A DNA stretch of 64,000 nt, taken from Didymella arachidicola (taxonomy: Eukaryota; Ascomycota; Dothideomycetes; Pleosporales; Didymellaceae). Below the pieces are notes generated by a model, which made no database searches, was not told the DNA's origin, and worked only from the letters and a program-made list of their open reading frames with translations. The position numbers and the translations under genes were made by a program. Positions 1-11,070 of this stretch are shown here, in pieces. Where the stretch lies: assembly GCA_016630955.3 (NCBI GenBank), contig CM049993.1:682001-746000 (forward strand), read 5' to 3'. Positions within the stretch are counted from its first letter, which is position 1. Each line of letters opens with the position of its first letter.

Positions 1-1558
1 CGCGCTCGAGGTCTTTGGTCGAGGACCCATACACACTAGCGCCGAGCGCGTACACGGTGCTGTTTGCGATTTCCACCGCGTTGGACACGGACGAGGCGCG
101 CATGAGGAGAAACACAGGGGCGAAGAGCTCCTGCTGGGCGATGGCCATCGAGGGCGTCACGTCTGCGAGGAAGGTGGGCGTGAAGTAGTGGCCCTGGGGA
201 TAGTCGGGATGCGTGTAGCGTTTCCCGCCGGCGAGGAGGCGCGCGCCGCTCTCCACTGCGTCGGCGATCAGAGCCTCGAGGTTGTCAAAGCTGGCGGCGC
301 TGATGGAGGCGCCGACGTCGATGGCGGTGCCTCGGGGCGCGTTGAGGACGGAGCCGGGCTTGAGGGCGCGGATCTTGGGCGTCAGGTACTCGACGAGGCG
401 CTCGTGGACTTTGGGCAGAGCAACGACGCGCTCGATGCCGATGCAGTTCTGGCCCGCGGACTGGAAGACGCCGCGCATCAGGATGCTGGCTACGCGGCGG
501 AAGTTGGCATTCGACATGTCGTCGAGGACGATGGCGGGGTCTTTGCCGCCCAGCTCGACGCACACTGGAGTCAGTGCCTTGGCCGCCGAGGCGCAGACGT
601 GGTGGGCGACCTGGCGAGAGCCGATGAAGGTGATGTGGCTGATGTCAGGATGCGAGGTCAAGTGGTCGGCGACGTTGGGCCAGCAGACGACCGACTGCAC
701 AATGTGGGGGGAGTGGCCGCATGCTTCGAGGGCGCGGGTGACGATGGAGGCAAAGTAGGCCGAGGACCAGGCGGTGGCCTCGGAGCCCTTGACGACGATG
801 GCGTTGCCGGCGAAGATGGAGGCGATGATGGGCGAGACGAGGTTGTGGAATCTAAGCCGTCAGCGTGCTTCTTGAGCGGTGGCGGCGGCTGCAGGAGGGC
901 CTACGGATAGTTCCACGACACGCAGGCGGCCACGACGCCCAGCGGCTGGTACATGACCTCGTTCCACTTGTACAGCATCAGCAGGTTCGTCGCGCGGCGC
1001 TCGCTCCTCAGGCTCTCCTCGCCGTGGCGGATGGTCCAGCGCAGCTTCTCCGTCGTCACCAGGATCTCGCCCAGCGCCGCATCTACCATGGTCTTGCCCG
1101 AGTCGAGACAGGCCACGCGCGCAATCGTCTCCTGGTTGGCGAGGATGAAGGCGAGCATCGTCTTCAGCACCTTCCTGCGCTCCGCGAACGTCGTGCGCGC
1201 CCATTGCACCTGCGCCTCCTTTGCTCGGGCGATGGCGCGGTCGATGCCCTCTGCGGTGCTGGGGTTGACGCGTCCGAGGGATTCGCCGGTTGCGGGGGCG
1301 TAGCATTGGATGAGCGACGAGCCGGCGACCTGGAGCACTCAACTGACTGCGCAGTAGTATCATTCAGAGTCTTCTCACCTTCAGCGACGGCTCCGCCAGC
1401 ACGGGGCCCCTCCAGCCCGGCTGCGCCTGTTCGGGCGGCGTGACCTGGTACGGCACAGGCGCCTCTGGGTTGGTGCGGAGCAGCAGGTAGATGAACAAGA
1501 GCGTCGCTGCACCGACGGCGCCGAGCACGAGCGTGCTGTGCTCGTCGAGGTGCTCCAT
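1..1558 (-). CDS. msc7: Aldehyde dehydrogenase, Msc7-type, membrane-anchored (C-terminus cut by window edge)
   Basis: NAD(P)-dependent aldehyde dehydrogenase that oxidises an aldehyde to the acid. Exons run 1558-1379, 1329-905 and 851 to beyond base 1, with GT-AG introns of 49 and 53 bp. The protein starts MEHLDEHSTL and has one hydrophobic helix at about residues 11-27, which suggests membrane anchoring as in yeast Msc7 (family knowledge). The third exon carries the catalytic glutamate in VELGGKDP (codon 554-556) and the catalytic cysteine in SAGQNCIG (codon 443-445). The cofactor region around SWNYPFHN spans the second intron. The last part of the catalytic domain lies outside the window, so integrity cannot be judged. 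The start is the only ATG ahead of the membrane helix. The exact subfamily is inferred from the membrane helix and the motifs; the enzyme class is secure. Confidence 0.9.
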
Positions 1559-2211
1559 GGTGCGCGATCGCAGTCGAGGTGCGAGTGACTTTGATTGGAC
1601 CGCCAGCTCTGGACCTTTTTGGCAACCAGACGCGCCATCACGTGCAGCCTCATTCAAGCATGCAGGTGCTCGGCCGAAAGCCCCGACCAGCGGGCGCCGA
1701 CTCTGCTCCAACAGGCAACTTGCCTTCTCTGTCGAACACAGTCGGGCATACTTCCCGTGCCAACAGACCGACGGCCTTCGCGTAGTCTCACCCCGGTCGT
1801 CTCCGCGTGGCCGTCACAGCACGCCAGACAAGCCTTCAACATGCCAAAAGGACACGAGACAAGCCTTTGCTGGCAGCCCTCAGACTTTGATGCTGTCTGG
1901 GGCAGTAGACGACGGTTTGGGGGGGGTGCTGCGCGCGGGTGGACATGTTCATGTTGTGCTCGCTTTGGGTGTTGTATAAGACTACATGGTAAGGCTACTG
2001 CTGGTGCATATCCAAGTCCACAATTGGCTTGACCGAGAGTTGGTTAATCAAGCCATCACACCCCTGACACTCTACACCCTGCTCATGCTCGACACCACAT
2101 GCCGCACCCACACACTGCACTACCTGCGGTACAATTTCAAAACAAGCGGACTGGAATCTGGAAATGCTTTTATGAAGCATGGAGTCGAAGAAAACGCCCT
2201 CATATCAAACA
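1559..2211. other. Intergenic, dehydrogenase promoter side
   Basis: Between the start of the aldehyde dehydrogenase and the end of the next minus-strand gene. Only short overlapping open frames are present, none with recognisable protein character. No RNA gene or repeat was seen. Confidence 0.5.
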
Positions 2212-3673
2212 TCAAGCCTTGAGGCTGATAAATCCCAGCTTATCAATCTCATCGCCATCACGCCCCAGGAAGCCAACAAAACTAGCCCCACTCGCAGCAG
2301 TCTTATCAACACAGGTGCTCGTCTTCGTACCCGCGCTTACGCTCCTCCCCGCGCTTGTCCTGAGCTGCGCGTAGAAGATCCTCGTCTTGCCATCCTTCTC
2401 GCCCTGGCACAGCGTCGCAGCAGTCAGCGTCTCGCCCGCATTCAGAGTCAGCGTGGAAGCCGTGCCACCAGTGCCACCGTGCGAAAATGTCTGTCCGGAG
2501 CTCAGGCTCAGACTGACGGCGTCAAGTCGTTCCTGGCCGCGAAGAGTGACGCTGGAGACTTTGGCGTTGCTGACCTTGGACAAGGCGTCGAGGTCGTTGT
2601 ACCAATCTCCGTACTCGCCTCCGTATGCGTCGCCGACCTGCAATTGGCCCTTGAGCGACCACGTGAAATCTACCAGCACGGGGTTGTGGTCGCTGAGGAT
2701 GTTGCCGTCGGCCTGCAAAAACATGTCGCCCGCGTAGTCGAATGTCGTGGCTTGGAGAGTGAGGACCGAGGAGCCACGGTACCATACTTTGTCGACGGTC
2801 TCGCATGCGGTCGTGTTTGAGGGGTTGTCGCAAAGCAGAGCATCGGAGCCTGCTGCTGGGGCGACTCCCTTCTTTACGAGTTCGAGCCAGACATCCTCCA
2901 TGCCGTTCTCGGTGCTGAAGACACCGGGGATATCGCCAGTGCGGGTGTAGCGGGTGTTCGAGTCGCCGAAGACGATGACTGCGTTGCCGACTGAGTTAGT
3001 CTTGATGTGGTCAGAGACCTGGCGGAGATTGGAAGCACGAGCTGTCAGATCTGCTGCAGTGGTGCTATTGGAGACATTAGTAACCATTCGTCAGTCTGTG
3101 TGGTGCCAAACTTACCCAGCATCAGCGTGAAGGTTATATGCGTCAACCCAGACGCCCTCGGCGAATTTGACTCTCATGGAGGTGAAGCCCTTCGGGGTGA
3201 GGCAGTCTGCGCTGCTACAATGCCTGTCAGCTTACGCTCTTTCACAACATCGGATACTGGTGTTCCATGGCTTTTATGAGATCAGAATAAGTAACTTGCT
3301 CAAAAGTGCTGCATGTATCCCACTTAACCCTCTCGAAGTCAGTGAACGGAAAGTTGCTCAACGAGTTCAATCCACTGCCCAAAGGTACACCTCCACTTGT
3401 CGCGGTCCTGTAAGGATGTTTGTCATTGGCGTAAAGCGTAGCATGGTAGTTGAAATCCTCTTGCACGTGGATGAGGTCGATGTCGTGCTGTGTCAGGAGC
3501 TGGCCAATGCGTGCAGTATTGTTGGTCTTATCTCCAGGTACATCGTTCTCTTGGATAACCTGTGGCAGTCCCGCAACATTGAACGTGATGATGTTGAACG
3601 TTCCTGTGCTCTGAGCAGCCGTAAGGTGCAGAAGAGGAAGCAGCGGAGCAATGGTGCGGAGTGTTGACAGCAT
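2212..3673 (-). CDS. Secreted endonuclease/exonuclease/phosphatase-family hydrolase with C-terminal jacalin-like domain
   Basis: Exons 3673-3300, 3214-3116 and 3064-2212 give 441 residues. Residues 1-20 form a signal peptide ending near TAAQS. The phosphoesterase fold follows: ITFNVAGLP at the start, HVQEDF (catalytic Glu), NLHADAG, VIVFGDSNTRY (GD-x-N) and ILSDHNPV (catalytic His). These are the metal-dependent active-site motifs of the sphingomyelinase/inositol-phosphatase superfamily. The last 130 or so residues contain GGEYGDWYND, VTLRGQERLDA and SHGGTGG, which look like a jacalin-type sugar-binding domain. Intron 2 (3115-3065) is GT-AG with a TACTAAT branch. Intron 1 best fits a GC donor at 3299 and an acceptor at 3215; a second acceptor three bases on is equally in frame. 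Substrate is unknown; secretion plus a lectin module suggests action on an external phosphoester. No neighbour explains its role. Confidence 0.85.
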
Positions 3674-5004
3674 CTTGGCTTAGGATGATGAGACTCGAAA
3701 CATATTCACACAATGTTTCTTTGAAGGTTTTATATGGCCGCTCAGGAACACATGTGCCTCCTTGCAATACGTCGGTGCCGAGAAAGGGTCGTCAATGCCG
3801 GCTCCCGCACGTGCATCAACTGGGATCATGTTGCAAATGGCGAATCCCAGGGAGAGCGAGGCGCACGCTCGGTGACATCGTAGTTGTAGAGTATATTGCC
3901 GTGGAACTCTCCTCCGGCGCACTACCTCGATTTGACAGCCGAGACGTTGATATTCGTTACGAGTTAGCGTCTCCGCAATCACGAACGAATCAGCGAAGTC
4001 GACCCGAGCATGCGCGAGTGGAAGGTCGCGACGTGATAGGGCCGAATTTTGTTCAATAGGCCCTCGACATCGTACATACCAAATTTGGACGAGAAGAAGA
4101 GGCAGGTCGATTGTGGTGTGCTGGCCTATGTCCAAGTGCTGCCAGCATGTGAAGAGGAGACAAGAGTCGTTAATCCAGGAAAGAAGACAACATGACGTCA
4201 CAACTCCTGCTGTCTTGGAGTGCTTCGACTCGGAGCAATTTCTGCAAAGTTGCACGCAATAAAGCCGACAGTTGAAGGCTACGAAGAGAGACATTTGAGA
4301 ACACGAAAGCTCTGGGTCTGTGTAAGGCATACTGGATGCACTGCCAGGCTCGAAATGGAGCGGGGAAAGTCTTCCGAGCGCCTCCTTTCTGCAGGTACTA
4401 TAACAGGATTGATATGCTATGCGAGCACTTGTAGAGTTATACAGATCAGTTGTATGTGTTTCGACAATTTCGCTGGTTCACAAGCGCAAAGCACCCACGT
4501 GCCATTACCGCTTCGAAGTACAACAAAGACCAAGACCCTGACACCCAATTTGAAACCGCCAACATAACTGCAGTTTCTCAACATACGAGCAATGCTGTCT
4601 ATCAATAGACCTTGTAGTTGAGAGAGAGCGCTCATTATGATCGATCCTCTTCTCCTACCAAAGTCGCTTTTCACAGTCTCAAAGATAAGTTAATCTTAAC
4701 CCAAAATTCATATCATTTGAAACGGTGTATTCATTGTTAAAGTTGATTCGTCGAAAAAAGCTGGGGTATCTATGCTCCATTCGTGATCAAGAATGCAAAC
4801 ACTCTTCATCGGGTATCCTTCGCGCACCTCCGTAATCATACAAAAGAAAGCCACGGCACGCTCGTGGTTCATTACAGTTCGCGGCGTAATAGTCGTGGTG
4901 TCGGCAGTTGCTTTGCTGTTCGCTCTGCTCCTCAAACGCCCAACTCCCGCCTCATCTTCCTTGCTGACACGATGTGTCAATACAGAAGTCAAGACGGGAT
5001 GCTT
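3674..5004. other. Intergenic
   Basis: 1.3 kb between the phosphoesterase start and the 3' end of the 66-residue gene. A 216-codon open frame on the minus strand (3680-4330) has a Cys-rich, unprotein-like composition and no domain. Nothing else supported. Confidence 0.45.
3728..3733 (-). promoter_or_regulatory. TATA-like box upstream of the secreted phosphoesterase
   Basis: The minus strand reads CATATAAAACC about 55-60 bases upstream of the ATG at 3673, a normal spacing for a fungal TATA element. Assignment rests on sequence and position only. Confidence 0.35.
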
Positions 5005-5258
5005 TTAAACTCTACTTGTGTGCGTAGTACGCTTCCTCCTGCCTCCTCCACGGCCGCAGGTCAGGCACGAGATGATGATGTCGAACAGGGAGACGATGGC
5101 GTTGATGATGGCCTTCAGTCCGGCGGCAATGGCGTTAACAATGGCCATGATGCAGTTGCCAATCGTGCGGAAGATGGACTTGATCTGCTTCTACTTAGTG
5201 GATGCACGTTGACTAAGAAAGACTGGTGTGAACGTACGCAAGAAACTACGGCACCCAT
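5005..5258 (-). CDS. Small 66-residue fungal protein with N-terminal acylation motif, function unknown
   Basis: Two exons, 5258-5238 (21 bases) and 5184-5005, flank a 53 bp intron (GTACGT donor, CAG acceptor). The first exon codes for MGAVVSC and stops there; Gly2, Ser6 and Cys7 fit the N-myristoylation plus palmitoylation pattern. The second exon begins IKSIFRTIGNC and continues as an amphipathic, Ile/Ala-rich helix region with repeated AIVNAI / AIINAIV phrasing, then SCLTCGRGGGRRKR and a basic tail. The frame is closed by TAA at 5007-5005. The combination of lipid anchor, amphipathic helices and a Cys-Gly-Arg tail suggests a peripheral membrane protein (inference). I recall similar short proteins in many Pezizomycotina but no function. 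A TATAAG box lies about 135 bases upstream. Confidence 0.8.
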
Positions 5259-6705
5259 GTTTGCGGTTGTGTAATGCTCGTTCGATGAGGGTGATTGTTG
5301 AAGATGTCTTCGGCTTCGAGTGTGGTGTTGTTGGGGAGAAGTGGGTTTGTCTGTGGAATGAAGGCAACAGACAAACGCGGCTCCCTCACTTATAAGGAGT
5401 GAGACCTTCCTTCTCGTACTGACGTCACACGCCCTTGCTCTGCTCACCTCACCTCAATGTACGCGCCGAGCATGCTAATTTCTCGTAATCTCGTGCTGCA
5501 GCGTGACCGCAAACAGAACATGCCCATGCTTCCCAGCGAAACCTGCTCTAAAAACTGACGTTACTAGCGGGCCTGAAACGGCAGCGATATCTCTTTCAGG
5601 CTCAGCAAACAGGGTTCTGCATGGTCTGTCCCGCGTTCAGAGAGTCAAACGCCACATGCTTATTTTCTCGCATGCCGTCATAGGAGGAGTGAGGTTGCCC
5701 GATGCGGCCTCGATCTGCACGAGATGTGGCTGGAAGGCCTTTACGGCAGTCTTTGCAGTGACGGCACCAGCCTCTTGGAAAGTCTCGCGATGGGATCTTC
5801 ATTCGAGAGTGAGAAGACGATGTAATGACGGCCAGCCGTTGCGTGTCGTGAGCTTATCCTGCCAATCAACAGCTTGACCGCACCACTTGTTCGTGTCATG
5901 CCCAGCGCATTCTCCGCAATCGAGCATGTGCCGTGGTCCGCCTGAACAGAATCTGTCGTTTTTGGCACGCTGCATCACGAGGATCCCAAAGCAGTTATCC
6001 TCACTGACGTAGCTGTGGCTCCCGCGAAAGCTTCTGCGAACCAAAATTTCCCTTTGAGTGACGCCACCAGACAAGGGTACAGAAACAGGGATGGTGCGCA
6101 AAACAAGGCAGCATTCTCGTGTAATCTCACCGTGCTTGTCATGATGTAGAATTTGCCAGTAAGTTCTCGTTCTTTCACGGTTCTTCATTTCGTTATAATG
6201 AATGTTCTAGGATTTAGTGCTGATAGTGGTCCAGACCATGGTGTGGCTACTGCAGGCTTGCCGCAGAGCTCGCGGCGCGCCATTTCATACAAAGAACGAG
6301 TCAGACGCACCTACCGCGCCTGGCAACGTCTAGCGCATACACAATCAAGGCTTCAGGGCATGCACAACATGTGATGCACTTCCGTTGCTATGTGCACAGT
6401 CGTGTTCTGGTCATTCTCAGCCACAGCTGCTCTGGATGAATCAAACAAAGATTCTTGGTTCAAGCAGGGTCCCGTGAGAGGACTGTGTGCATGGCCATGC
6501 TTCCCTGAGGGCGAGCCACTTCTTTGGTAGTCAAGGATACCAATGTAACAGAGGCTCTTCGCAGACGCTCTGACAGATCATGTCCTGTTTCACTCAAGCG
6601 GACCCATCCTACAGCTACGTCAACCACATGCTGCAATCTGGGGTTGCAGACATCGTTCGGCACTCGACAGCTGCTTTATCGTCTATCGAGCTCACAGCTT
6701 CTCCT
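5259..6705. other. Intergenic
   Basis: 1.45 kb with short open frames on both strands, the longest about 129 codons on the minus strand (5799-6188), without recognisable motifs. It contains the promoter of the 66-residue gene and the 3' side of the thioesterase gene. Confidence 0.45.
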
Positions 6706-7669
6706 TTAAACTACCAAGGCTGGAGCAGCGAATGTACCTTTAGCCCTGACGCAAAGGTCGCCCTTCACATTTTCCAATGTGCCAATGATTTCAATCATTT
6801 GACCGGGCTCTGACTTTTTCGTCATATCCTTCTGAGGTGACAGCCAAGACAGCCATGACTTCGTGGACCCTGCTTCAAGCTCTGGTACAGGCTCGGTCTG
6901 AGGGAGATTCGGTTTCGCGAAGGAAGCGCGCAAGACGTAGAAGTCAAGGCTGTACGTAGGTTTTGCGTATGTCACCTTCAGTGAGGACGGACGGTGTACT
7001 TCCTCTATTACTTTTGTCAGCTCTCTGCCCTCTTTCTTTGCAATCTGTTCACCTACCAATATTACCATTGGGACCCCTGACCATCCTTGCCATGGCCTCT
7101 TCAAAGATGGTCGCAATCGCACCGCCATGCGCAACTCCGGGCCATCCTGCTAGCCCTCCACCTATCCATACAATAGCAACCATCTCTCTCGTCTCAGGAT
7201 TGTAGAAAGCTCTCTGTACGCCCAATCCTCTTGTCCCGCTCATGCTCTTCAGCAATCCACTCTTTTCCATCCCGCTCTCGCCCAGTTCTATTTCCTGCCA
7301 TGATTTTGGCACCTTTAAATCGGCCGCACTCGATAACGGCATGTCTGTGTGCACGCTATAGCTCTGCTTCCTAAACTCCCTCACAATGTCGAGCTCGTCG
7401 ATATCGGCGTCCAGCGACTGTAGTATGCGAAGGTCGTCCTGCGAGCCTGGTTCAGTCAGACCAAGTGGCGCTGCGAAATGCCGGGCACCGAGGCCTGTAG
7501 CTATTCCTAGCGACAGTACTGTGCCGTACCATAGATATGACCATCGGATTTTGGACTGTAGCGGGAGCTCGAGGGGCACAAAGGACGTGCGGGCATGTCG
7601 AGAAACGCGAGGAACTACGCTGAACGGCGTTCGATTTAACAGAAAGCGTGCGCGAAACATTATATACAA
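6706..7669 (-). CDS. HotDog-fold thioesterase-superfamily protein, probably mitochondrial
   Basis: Exons 7669-7066 and 7004-6706 with a 61 bp intron (GTAATA...AATAG) give 300 residues. The N-terminus MYIMFRARFLLNRTPFS is rich in Arg and lacks acids, like a mitochondrial presequence; ATG at 7660 is an alternative start. A hydrophobic segment WYGTVLSLGIATGLGA lies near residue 50. The HotDog core shows WIGGGLAGWPGVAHGG followed by ATIFEEAMA, the usual turn and long helix of PaaI-type thioesterases. LKVTYAKPTYSLDFY forms the next strand, interrupted just before by the intron. The layout resembles the fungal Fmp10/UPF0644 group (family knowledge, from memory). The substrate acyl-CoA is unknown. 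Confidence 0.85.
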
Positions 7670-7680
7670 TTGCGCTACAT

Positions 7681-8301
7681 TCAGGATGCAGTGGAGAGAG
7701 ATTGTTCACGCGTGGATTCACCAAGGCACAGCCAGGTGTCTAGTGGCTTGGCAAATTGAACACTTAAACTTATACTTACGATACCTCTCCTTCTACTCAA
7801 GTGCTTGCAGACTGACCAAGCATTTACTTCCTTACAATTTGCAAAAGCGATAATGAAATTGTTTCTCTCTGTTCGACTACAGTTATCAACTTGGAAAATG
7901 CCCAGCTCGTCGACGTTCACCTCATGCAACATGCGGACCTCGCCGTCAACGATCAGACTCAAATCGACCACAGATGAGTTCCAGAGTAACTGCACTTACA
8001 CAGAGGCCCGATAAATCCAAACTTCCACTCTCTACGCGCTCCTTCATCCCTGGGTCAAAGAAGATGCTGCTTCCGCAATCTCCGCAGAATTTGTAGAGGC
8101 TCTTTTTCGGCTCATTCGAACAGCTCTCCGAGGCATCATCGCCGCTGTTGATGTGCAGCTGCTCGCGCGACGGATACGCAAGTAAATGTCCAGATCGAGC
8201 GCAGATGCCACAGATGCCACAGTCGTAGGAAATGACTTTCCATTCTGGAAGGGGAGACGAGAGGTGTACAGTATAGGAGACGGCACCGCAGTTCGAGCTG
8301 A
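7681..8301 (-). CDS. GFA/CENP-V-fold protein (glutathione-dependent formaldehyde-activating family), model incomplete
   Basis: A zinc-binding beta-fold protein. From about 8301 the minus strand reads SSNCGAVSYTV, then VISYDCGICGICARSGHLL, then KFCGDCGSSIFFDP, the three cysteine clusters of the GFA family. The stretch LDLSGLC then joins VRMLHEVNVDELGIF if a 61 bp intron (7999-7939, donor GTAAGT, acceptor GAG) is removed. The first cluster normally reads C-x-C; here the first Cys is Ser. The first exon could not be placed: the frame is closed by TAA just upstream of 8302, so an upstream exon must exist or the 5' end is lost. After VDELGIF the frame stays open to a stop at 7681, but that tail does not resemble the family and may hide another intron. 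Function is probably small-thiol-adduct chemistry or none if decayed. Confidence 0.6.
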
Positions 8302-9391
8302 CTAGTTATACCTTGACAATATCTAGGTCGAAGGTCAGCAGTAGTGTCAGGTTCAAAATGCTTCGTGGTGGTCATCGAGAGGTGATACGAAGTCGCTGAA
8401 TGAAGAGGTGGATGTTGCGCTTATGCGAACGGCCGTCAGTCATCTTTATCGACCTGGACTTGCACGAAAATGCTCTGGTACCTCACACTCGCCGTGCCGA
8501 GCCTGATGAGAGCTCCTCGAATCCTATTCTGCGGAAGTTCGGAGACATTAGAACGTCTCCGCTACCGAGGCAACGCCCCAAAGATGAAACTGCTGTACTT
8601 ATCGATCGCCTTACTAAGGTTCCCGGTTTTTTCGTTTCCAAGATGAAGTGTTGCGAGTCAACAGCGAGGCAGTATTAGGTGATCAAATCTATGTCGACAG
8701 AACAGCCAGATTCACAGCATCAGTGATTGTAGCGGCCTGACTTCCCCTGATTCACGTCGACAGCATTGCTAAATCAAGTATGTGCCTCTCGAATTTGAAG
8801 CCCTCACAGCTAGTCTTGCAGCTGCGCACCGACTGAGACCCGCACTACGCACTCCTCTAGAACTACATTTTTCCGGAGTTTGTACACTCTGCATGACAAT
8901 TCCCTCAGTGGAGGATCTCAGCTGTACTTCACACCATCAGCGAATGCACATATCACTGTGTTCAGCTCTGGGTCCCACCGATCCTGCGCCATGGCTGTAC
9001 AAGAGATCCTTTGTGGCAAGGTGGCAATGGCAAGCCACCTAGTCGTACAGATTTGGGCCGAGTGCTCCGATTGGTGTCGGAGACGGTGGTATGTGCTTTG
9101 GACTTAATACCGAGGTGTTGGATGCGAAGTGTACGAAGCTGGGACAATAGTGCAAGAGTGTTTGTTTGCGGAGAAGGCGACAGGAGCGGGAAAGAGGCTC
9201 GTAGAGCCGGTACTGGATCATTATGCAGTGTACATCGTGCATGCTCGGGGACAGAAGCCAGCGAGGAGTTGGCCGCGCGAGAGGATTCTTGAGTTGTGGG
9301 GAAACTTGCTTGCAAGAGAATCACTTTGAATTTAGGGGAATTGTGAGAGAAGTACGTTTGTCTCCATGGACAATGAACAAGTAAGAAGCTA
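8302..9391. other. Intergenic
   Basis: About 1.1 kb between the GFA-fold gene and the acyltransferase. It may contain the missing first exon of the GFA gene near 8370-8430. No other gene, RNA or repeat was recognised. Confidence 0.4.
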
Positions 9392-11070
9392 TCAATGTAC
9401 CCACTCGACCTTCGGCTCAGCCGTGCCATCTCCCAAGCTAAGTCCTTTCCAAACTATCCCACAACATCCCTCCAGAAACCCCTGCACTTCCTCCCTGTCG
9501 TGCCATGCCTCGTTGTACGCAGCGCTTAGCTGAAGTCGACCTTGCCATGTACCCAAGAACATGCCAATGCCAGTTCCCAATTCCTCGCCTGTCACCCAAG
9601 GATTTTCCGCACTGAATGATCCGTGCTCTGGCGCAATGATGTTATCAAGTCTGCCCATGGATGATATTGAGACTGAGGGCGATTGATTAGGAGCCGGTAC
9701 TGGCGTGTCGAGCGACCACTTTGAGTTTCGATTTTGCACCTGAGGCGTTGCCATCGACCAAAAGGTTGGTGCGAGTGTGAGATTCTCTGGAGAGTTTCGA
9801 ATCGGGGTGTAGAAGTCTCTGACTTGGCGTACTAGAGCACAAAATTCCTTTCGGCCTTCTTCCAGCTCTGGATAACGATCTTTCGATCGCTCTGCAATAG
9901 AGGGTATCTTGAGATCAAGAGCAAGACTATTGCCTGAGACTGAATGGTAGATGGCAGCTGCATGGTCAGGAGAGCTGTAAGGGGCCATGCAGTTGGGGCG
10001 CTCATTGATTAGGCAGTAATTGATGTATCGCGCAGTACGTACCTCTGCGCGTGACGGCTTCAGATCTCGGAGGAGAAGTGCGATGCTTGCGTGGTACGCA
10101 TGGGTGACTGTTACACCTAGCGCTTTACATGCTTGCAGCACTCGAGTAGTGACCTCGATCGAGAGGGCAAGAGCTGCACGTTGATGCTTGCCAGGAATCT
10201 TTTCACCCTGCGTGAAAGGTATAGTCAAGAGTTCAACATCTTGACGGAGTGCTGCATTACTCGAGATGATATTGTGTAGATGCTTCTGTTGATCCAGTGT
10301 GAGAATTGGAGGAATTGAAGCCGCAACTCGAAGGGGTGGGCTCAAATTAGGATACTCGCTTCCAGCTAGTGGTAGCTCAAATGACGAAGGATTCGAATGA
10401 TATTGCGCAGCGTTTGAGAGTATTTTGTTCAACAGCTGAAGTGTACCAATCCCGTCGACTGCACCAGATACCCTGTTAGTATATACATTCATGTTGTGGG
10501 GGTTTGGGCGAACTTGCTGATATCGTGTGGGGAGCGCAGAACGACATCAAAATGCACGGTAGCCTTCTTACTACCGTTATTGTATGGAGGTGTGATCACG
10601 AACAGTGTTGGAAGTCTGGGGGCAAGTGGGTCCGAGTTGCACCATTCCAGCCCATGCATGTTTGGGGTGACGGGTATGAACGTGTCGCTAAGCCAGGATT
10701 CGGTATGGAAGTCGAGGTAATCGAGATCAAATGACGTGTAAGTCTTGAAGTATTTGCCTCGCTTTTCGTCAAAGTCGACTCGGGTCGCTATGGTCGGACA
10801 GTCGTAACGAAGCCTGAGCCAAGCCTTACGAAGCGCGTCCTCAACATCCTGTCCTGTCGAACCGTTCGTGATGTCCACCGAGATAGATACGAACCCTGTG
10901 ATAGCAAAGAACATGCGGCCGCTGCCCTCATATGATTTGGCGAGACTGGTGTAGAAGCACTCTGCTTCGTCGATTTCCCGCTCCCAGTGGTGAAGTCTGG
11001 ATTGCTGCCAAGTATATTGGGGATAACGCGATTGTGACATTATGCCGGATGATTGATGGAGGGCGTTCAT
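9392..11070 (-). CDS. TRI3-like O-acyltransferase (chloramphenicol-acetyltransferase/condensation fold)
   Basis: Exons 11070-10518 and 10458-9392 give 539 residues. The enzyme family transfers an acetyl or other acyl group from CoA to a hydroxyl; fungal TRI3 does this on trichothecenes (family knowledge). The catalytic HxxxDG motif is HDIIDG, and its second half is created by splicing: the first exon ends in ...HDI plus one base, the second starts with the remaining two bases and DGIGTLQLLN. The 59 bp intron (10517-10459) has a GCAAGT donor, a perfect TACTAAC branch and a GCAG acceptor; no GT donor keeps the frame. A later structural motif, near VSISSMGRLDN, fits the usual position of the DFGWG region but is divergent. 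ATG at 11040 (MSQSRYPQY) is a plausible alternative start. No other toxin or terpene gene lies nearby, so the substrate is open. Confidence 0.85.

Noticed and set aside
3680..4330. A 216-codon minus-strand frame upstream of the phosphoesterase
   Set aside because: Cys-rich, unstructured composition; it covers the promoter of the next gene and has no recognisable domain.
9392..11070. Trichothecene or other toxin cluster around the TRI3-like gene
   Set aside because: No terpene synthase, P450, PKS/NRPS or cluster regulator is present within the window on either side.
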